Source of the DNA: Stenocarpella maydis
Taxonomy: Eukaryota > Ascomycota > Sordariomycetes > Diaporthales > Diaporthaceae
Assembly: GCA_002270565.1 (NCBI GenBank)
Contig: NQMI01000077.1
Span: 124,001-188,000, forward strand
Length of the DNA stretch: 64,000 bases
Direction of reading: 5' to 3'
Shown: positions 58,464 through 64,000 of the stretch, in pieces
Layout: every line of letters begins with the position of its first letter
How positions within the stretch are numbered: the stretch's first letter is position 1
The notes under the pieces: model-generated
What the model saw: only the letters and a program-made list of their open reading frames with translations
Database searches by the model: none
What the model was told of the DNA's origin: nothing
Made by a program: the position numbers and the translations under genes

Positions 58464-59497
58464 ATGGGTTCCTCACAGTCAACACCGGCGGCGTCCAACA
58501 TGTACACGGCGACGGCAGCATCAGATGTGGCCGCCGCCGCAGCAACTGCCCTGACGTTGCACCCTACTAGTGCAGTCAAGGGCAAGCACTTCGACCGCTA
58601 TGTGCAGATTTTCTTTGAGAACCAGGACTACGCTATTGCCGAGGGTGACCCCAACTTCGCCTATCTCGCCACCTTGGGGATCAAGCTTGACAATTATTGG
58701 AGCGTGACACATCCGTCCCAGCCCAACTACGTCGCCGCACTGGGCGCGGATAGGAACGGTGTCTATCTCGATAACAAGGTGCAGATCGACGAGAGCGTCG
58801 AGACTGTCATCGACCTCCTCGAGGCCGGCGGTGTTAGCTGGAGCATCTATGGAGAGGACCAGCCCTACTCGGGTTTTGAGGCGGACTGGGTCAATCAAGA
58901 GACGGGGGCCAATATGTATGTGAGAAAACACAACGTAAGTGTCCATCTTTCCTTTCCTTTCCTCTCCTCTTCTTTTCCTGCTCCCACCCCCCTGTGTCGC
59001 GCTGCAGGCGGCCTCCGTCCCAAATATGCTGACCCCTGAGGCAGCCCATGATGAGCTACAACTCGGCAACGGGGGATATCAACAGGCTAGCCAAGTCAAA
59101 GAACTTGACCATGTTCTACGAGGAACTTGCGACCAACACCCTGCCACAGTGGATGTGGATCACACCGAACATGACTTCAAACGGCCACGACAGCTCCATC
59201 ACAGTCGCAGGAGAGTGGGCAAGGAATTTCATGGAGCCGCTCTTGTCAAACCAAAACTTCAATATCGACAGGACACTCGTCATCCTTACTTTCGACGAAT
59301 GCGAGAACTACCTCGCAGAGAACCGGGTGCTAGCTGTACTGCTTGGAAGTGCGGTATCGGATGGGCTCGTCGGGACCACTAGCTCGACCCAATTCGACCA
59401 CTACAGCCTCTCCAAGACTGCTGAAGACAACTGGGGCCTAGGTAATCTGGGAAAGCATGATGTTGATGCGACCTCGCTGTCAGATGCCCTTGGATGA
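58464..59497 (+). CDS. Phosphoesterase-family protein (acid phosphatase-like)
   Basis: Two exons, 58464-58934 and 59045-59497, encode 307 residues. The sequence matches the fungal branch of the phosphoesterase family that contains secreted acid phosphatases: HFDRYVQIFFENQDYAIAEG, then SVTHPSQPNYVAALGAD, WSIYGEDQPYSGFEADW, WITPNMTSNGHDSSIT, TFDECENYLAENRV and FDHYSLSKTAEDNWGLGNLG. The conserved Glu-Asn, Ser/Thr-His-Pro-Ser and Gly-His-Asp elements of the metal-dependent active site are present. The splice joins RKHN to PMMSYNSATGD in phase. Unusually, the N-terminus (MGSSQSTPAASNMYT) is not a signal peptide and instead begins like an N-myristoylation site. Either the protein is intracellular or a first exon with the signal lies upstream. 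Substrate unknown. Confidence 0.82.
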
Positions 59498-62362
59498 ACA
59501 TTACCATGACCTTTATTATAGCGTCATGGGTCGGCGAGCTTCAGACAGAAGCTGATTGAACCGAAAGACCTTGCAGGCCCCAAGCACACTTGGTTGAGCT
59601 TAGCCACTCTGTGTGTTTATTCGCCATGTTCATCGTCCCGATGGGTTGACAAGTCAAGGAAGTGATGATTGGGACAGCCTCATGAGATATTCCAGCTTTT
59701 GATTGGGAGTCACTATGGCGTTGATAGGATGTGTTCTTGGGCCTTGCGGAAGGAAACAGTAGGCCAGGAGCGGTGACTGTCCAATATCGCTAATACCTAC
59801 CTATATATGGGTAGGTAATTTTAAGGGCCAATAAGCATAATATGGCTCCTGCCCGTTTATAACCCCCATGTGCGCCCAAGTTATTTTGGATTTGTCTCAT
59901 CAATGTTATTCTCCTACCGAGGGCCGGCAACCAGCTTCTTGGTTCCTCGGACCGTGCCGTTCTTGTGGATTCCAATGTTGTAGGTCTCCAGAGTTAGCGA
60001 GCGGAGCCCCGGGGACTGCTCTAACTCTAGGTACCTACCTATAACTACTTAAGTAGGTAGGTAAGTACACCTGTGTAGGTACTTGGTAGCTATTCAAGAA
60101 GCCAGTGGAGTACTTGTTCCCCCTCTGTTCCTGTGGCAATACTCTTCCTGTACCGACTACCATCATCATTTTCGGTTCTGAAGTGACTATTTTCACAACG
60201 GTTATGAGGCCAATTTCGCCAGCCGAATCTCGGTCAGAAGTTTTGAGGTGGCCTGGGTGGGTGATGCACAAATACATACATTGTGCCGTGTCAGTATAGG
60301 CTGTGTTTTGGCAATGGTTGCGGCGCCGGGAACGGCGTGCAATATGTACAGCGTGAATCGGCCGAAGTGGTATATTGGCCTGTCTGATGCATCTTGCACC
60401 CATGACCGTAGAGTGTGGCCGGTTGCAGACACTGCCATGGAGTGGTGCTGATCGGTATTTAAAAACGCATGCTAATTTATCAATTAATGAGAGGATACGG
60501 AAAGATTAGCACGGAGGCAAGCAAAGAGCACTGATACGAGGACTCAAGTGTTGCTTGCCGCTTATTTCGAGACATCAAAGAGGGATATAGGAGTTGAGTC
60601 TGTGCCACCTAAGGTTAGTGCTAGCCTTAATTATGTGGGCAAGTTAAAGTGGGTAGACAATCCGACAGCCGATGGCTCAAGCTGCCCGATGGGCGGACCC
60701 ATGCCAACCCGGATACCTGTCCAGCAGCTGCCCGGCTACCTATCTAGTGTACCCAGCTACATATACCTGTACTGACTAGGTGGTGGTCTAGAGCCTAGAC
60801 ACTGCCACCCCCCCCCGCCCACCGCCTTGGCGCTACATGCAACATAGCGTCTGAGTGGCCGAGTGTGGCTGGCAGGACACAGGCTGTGAGGCATGGGCAG
60901 GCTGGCAGATAGTGTAGTGTACATAGTAGAGGTGGTGGTGGAACCAGGTTGTTGCAAGGTTTCGACTCGGGCCGTTGCTGGCTGGTGACGATGAATACGA
61001 TCCGACTGGTCCGGTGGCCAGTCTTTTCCCCGTCCCGGCCGTCAACCTATAGGTGGCAGGCTAGGTAGACCTGGGCCAGGGACACTGTTAATTTAACACA
61101 TGGCCAACTAGGTATTTATTCAGTCCGTCTATATCTAGTCTGGCAGACCTAATAGACTCACTATCATGGTTGTCAACTGTTGGGGCCGAATATAGACAGA
61201 CAACTGGCTATGTGCAGATATAATACCGAGTATATATACTTAGGCAGACTGACTTGTACACGTACATATAGGTCACATGGACTGGAAAGACAGAGGCACA
61301 GAGAGAGGAAGAGAGAGGGGGTGGACCTCACTAGCAGACTGCCTGAGCGCGTGGGTTGAGGAAAGAGGCAAAATGAACAAGCAAGCCCCTTTTCAAGAGA
61401 CCCAAAACCACAGGCCCCTGAGTGCCCCTGTCAGGGACCAGACACGCAGACATCTGGATCGACCTCGACTAAAATTAGGACCAGGACCGCTGAAATTGAC
61501 CTGCTGCAAACAAACCTCCAACCCGCCCTGCCCTTCCACAGGCCTCCCAGCCCAGATATCCTCTGGACTATCAGATTGTGGGACGACCTCTTTGCCCAAA
61601 AAAGGGTCCATTCGGTTGCTCGTGCCTGTCCCTCCCCGTCCCTGTCCCTGCCCTGCCCCTGCGTCTTGCCCTTCCCCCCAGCACCTCAACCCGAACCCTG
61701 CAATGCCTAGGTAGGGTACCTCATCCTCCATGGGCCAAACCCGCTCAGCTATCTAGGAGGTAACGAGTCTGTGTGTTCTCCTGTCAGGCTCAATGCAGGC
61801 CTCCTCTTGTCATTAATCAGTCTTGTCGGTTTGGCAGCACTCCCAGTGGAACCGCGCGCAAGCCCCCGAGTCTGGCCCCGTCTCCATCCCCCCGAACTGC
61901 GAAACCAGCGTCTTACCAATCCAGTGCTAAGTGCCAACCTTCTGCCCACATCCGCACTGGGCACACCTCGGCATCAACCAGCATCCGCCCAATCCTCCTC
62001 TCATCATCCCCCAGTGGTCCAAGTTGACGACCAACAATCCGATCCAAGCCTGCCGACTTGCCACTGAGCTTGGTCATCTATCTACACATTGCCCAGCCAT
62101 TGCCATTTGCCATCTTGCCTTCGCCATCACTCCTGCTCTCTTTTTCGCTCACTCCCTAGCTGATTACACTCCCGTTCATTGTCGACTTGCTTCCAACCGT
62201 CTTCCTATACTACTCACCCCCCCTCCCCCAATTTCTCTGTCTCTGTCCCTGTGCCCACGGGACGTGACCTTTCTCTCGGGTTGCAAGTCTCAGCACTATC
62301 AGCTGTCGCATCGCTCGCTCGCTCAGGTCCCGCCCTCCCCGCAGCCTCCCACTACCCTCACC
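59498..62362. other. Intergenic region and long leader upstream of the Ypk-type kinase
   Basis: About 2.9 kb without a supported gene. Dense TAGGTA/TACCTA repeats lie at 60026-60085, including an inverted pair around TACTTAAGTA. From about 61,500 to 62,360 the plus strand becomes strongly pyrimidine-rich with many CTCCC and TCTC tracts, typical of a long 5' UTR of a constitutively expressed fungal gene. The transcription start cannot be fixed by eye. Confidence 0.5.
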
Positions 62363-64000
62363 ATGTCGTGGAAACTCACCAAGAGTAAGTCTTGCTGCCG
62401 TTTATTATTTTTTTTGTGGTTTTTTTCTTCTTCTTTTTCTCTGCCGTCTGAGTCCCATACCTGGACTTGCACGCTGGAGCAACGGGTGACGGAGCCCCAT
62501 CTGCGCCCGATGTCGACGACGACCCTGAGCCGCCCTGCAAGCTTTCTCGTCTGTTTGCTAACCTCTCACCTCCCGTCTCCCAGAACTTAAGGAGACGCAC
62601 CTGAGCCCTCTGGGCAGCTTCGGGCGTTCCACCTCCACCTCGACTATTACCGACAAGGACGACAAGGCACAGCCCAGCATTGCTGGCTCTGCATCCCCTA
62701 CACCGTCAGACAACAATATCGGTACGCGTTCCCACCCCTCTCGCGAGCCATCGCCGCCCCGGATGGCCGCAGCCATGCCCTGGCTGAGCCTTGCCACTCC
62801 CAGCTGACCTACCGCTTTTGTCCAGCCTCTTCGGAAGCCCTCGCCCAGGCCCCTGTCATAACGCCGCCCAAGCCCGGTATCCTCGCCGTGACTATACACG
62901 AGGGCAAAGACTTTGCATTACCTGACCAGCACAAGGGGATATTCAGCAGTCACTCTAGCTCACTGTCCCAGGGAGGTGGCGCCAGTGTCGCTGGCTCCGT
63001 ACGGCCTGGCTCGTCGCAACGCGCAGCGGGCTCCTACACAAATGGACACAGGCCCAACACCTCGGGCGGTTTCGGCAACGTGCCCACAAACCATGGCCGT
63101 GTTTCTGGCAAGTACATGCCCTACGCCCTGCTCGACTTCGACAAGGTCCAGGTTTTTGTCAACTCGGTCGAGGGCAACCCCGAGAACCCCCTGTGGGCCG
63201 GCTCCAACACCCAGTACAAGTTCGACGTCTCCAGGGTGACCGAGCTCACCGTCCATCTCTACATTCGGAACCCCACTGCCCCGCCCGGCGCAGGTCGGAG
63301 CCAGGACATCTTCCTGGGTGTCGTCCGCATCAACCCACGATTCGAGGAGAAGCACCAGTTCACCGAGGACCCAAAGGCGAGCAAGAAGGACCGTGAGAAG
63401 GCAGCAACCGAATTCGCAGAGAAGGAGAAGTCATTGGGGCACAGCGGCGTTCAGTGGGTGCCGGTGCAGTACGGGCAGGGCCAGCTCAAGATCGGTGTTG
63501 AATACGTCGAGAACCGCGCCGGCAAGCTGAAGATCGAGGACTTCGAGCTGTTGAAGGTGGTGGGCAAGGGCAGCTTTGGCAAGGTCTTCCAGGTGCGCAA
63601 GAAGGACACCAACCGCATCTATGCCCTCAAGACCATCCGCAAGGCCCACATCATCTCCAGGTCCGAGGTCACCCACACTCTCGCCGAGCGGTCCGTCCTC
63701 GCGCAGATCAACAACCCCTTCATCGTGCCCCTCAAGTTCACCTTCCAGTCACCAGAGAAGCTCTACTTCGTCCTGGCCTTCGTCAACGGGGGGGAGCTGT
63801 TCCACCACCTGCAGAAGGAGCAGCGTTTCGACGTCAACCGGTCCAGGTTCTACACTGCAGAACTCCTGTGTGCACTCGAGTGCTTGCATGGCTTCAACGT
63901 CATCTACCGAGACCTGAAGCCCGAGAACATCCTGCTGGATTACCAAGGGCACATCGCGCTATGCGACTTTGGCCTCTGCAAGCTAGACATGAAGGACGAG
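62363..64000 (+). CDS. AGC protein kinase Ypk1/Gad8 type (5' part; runs off the window)
   Basis: Exons 62363-62384, 62584-62721 and 62826 onward, open to the right edge, give the first 445 residues. Ypk1/Gad8 kinases are TORC2- and Pdk1-activated regulators of membrane stress, sphingolipid synthesis and polarity. The N-terminus is [20 protein letters not shown], the family signature, made by an exon of only 22 nt. A Ser/Thr-rich region is followed by a C2-like segment ([26 protein letters not shown]). The kinase domain begins near 292 with GKGSFGKV (300-307), and the ATP lysine is Lys322 (IYALKTI). It continues with [28 protein letters not shown] (414-421) and DFG (434-436). The activation loop, hydrophobic motif and stop lie beyond the window. 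The [12 protein letters not shown] element separates it from Sch9. Confidence 0.93.

Overview
The window looks like nuclear DNA of a filamentous ascomycete (Pezizomycotina, probably a Sordariomycete). The grounds are short introns with GT...AG ends and CTRAC-type branch points, CT-rich leaders, an ascomycete-type laccase, a CarO/NOP-1-type rhodopsin, and an AT-rich block that carries the footprint of repeat-induced point mutation (RIP). Gene models below were spliced by hand by matching reading frame and family conservation across introns; none was checked with transcripts or database searches.

Layout. 1-5.6 kb: an extremely AT-rich, RIP-destroyed block containing a minus-strand Ty3/gypsy retroelement (RT, RNase H, putative 5' LTR) that runs off the left edge. 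5.6-22.4 kb: a gene-poor accessory stretch with a monocarboxylate-type MFS transporter (+), a ten-exon secreted laccase (+), a nitrilase (-), a decayed SDR/epimerase (+) and a microbial rhodopsin with all proton-pump residues (+). 22.4-29.3 kb: nearly gene-empty. 29.3-46.6 kb: a dense housekeeping block with SEC7 ARF-GEF (-), pyruvate dehydrogenase E2 (+), an Hsm3/S5b-like proteasome chaperone (-), RNA polymerase III subunit Rpc31 (+), nucleoporin Nup49 (-, with a one-base frameshift) and the polyadenylation factor Fip1 (+). 47.9-54 kb: a second accessory stretch with an unknown 224-residue protein, an O-methyltransferase pseudogene (-), a chloroperoxidase-type peroxidase pseudogene (+) and a small unknown membrane protein (+). 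54.5-64 kb: XAP5/FAM50 (-), a METTL16-type U6 methyltransferase (-), a phosphoesterase/acid-phosphatase-like protein (+) and the 5' part of the AGC kinase Ypk1/Gad8 (+), cut by the right edge.

The housekeeping genes sit mostly in divergent or convergent pairs (sec7/E2, hsm3/rpc31, nup49/fip1 divergent; rpc31/nup49 convergent) and show no operon-like logic. The accessory genes (transporter, laccase, nitrilase, SDR, OMT, peroxidase) are all of types used in oxidative or secondary metabolism. Three of them are broken in different ways, which fits relics decaying near repeat-rich DNA; I see no backbone synthase that would make this a biosynthetic cluster. I did not find a convincing new biological system. 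The most useful observations are the laccase micro-exons, the two kinds of gene decay, the Nup49 frameshift and the intact proton-pump rhodopsin.
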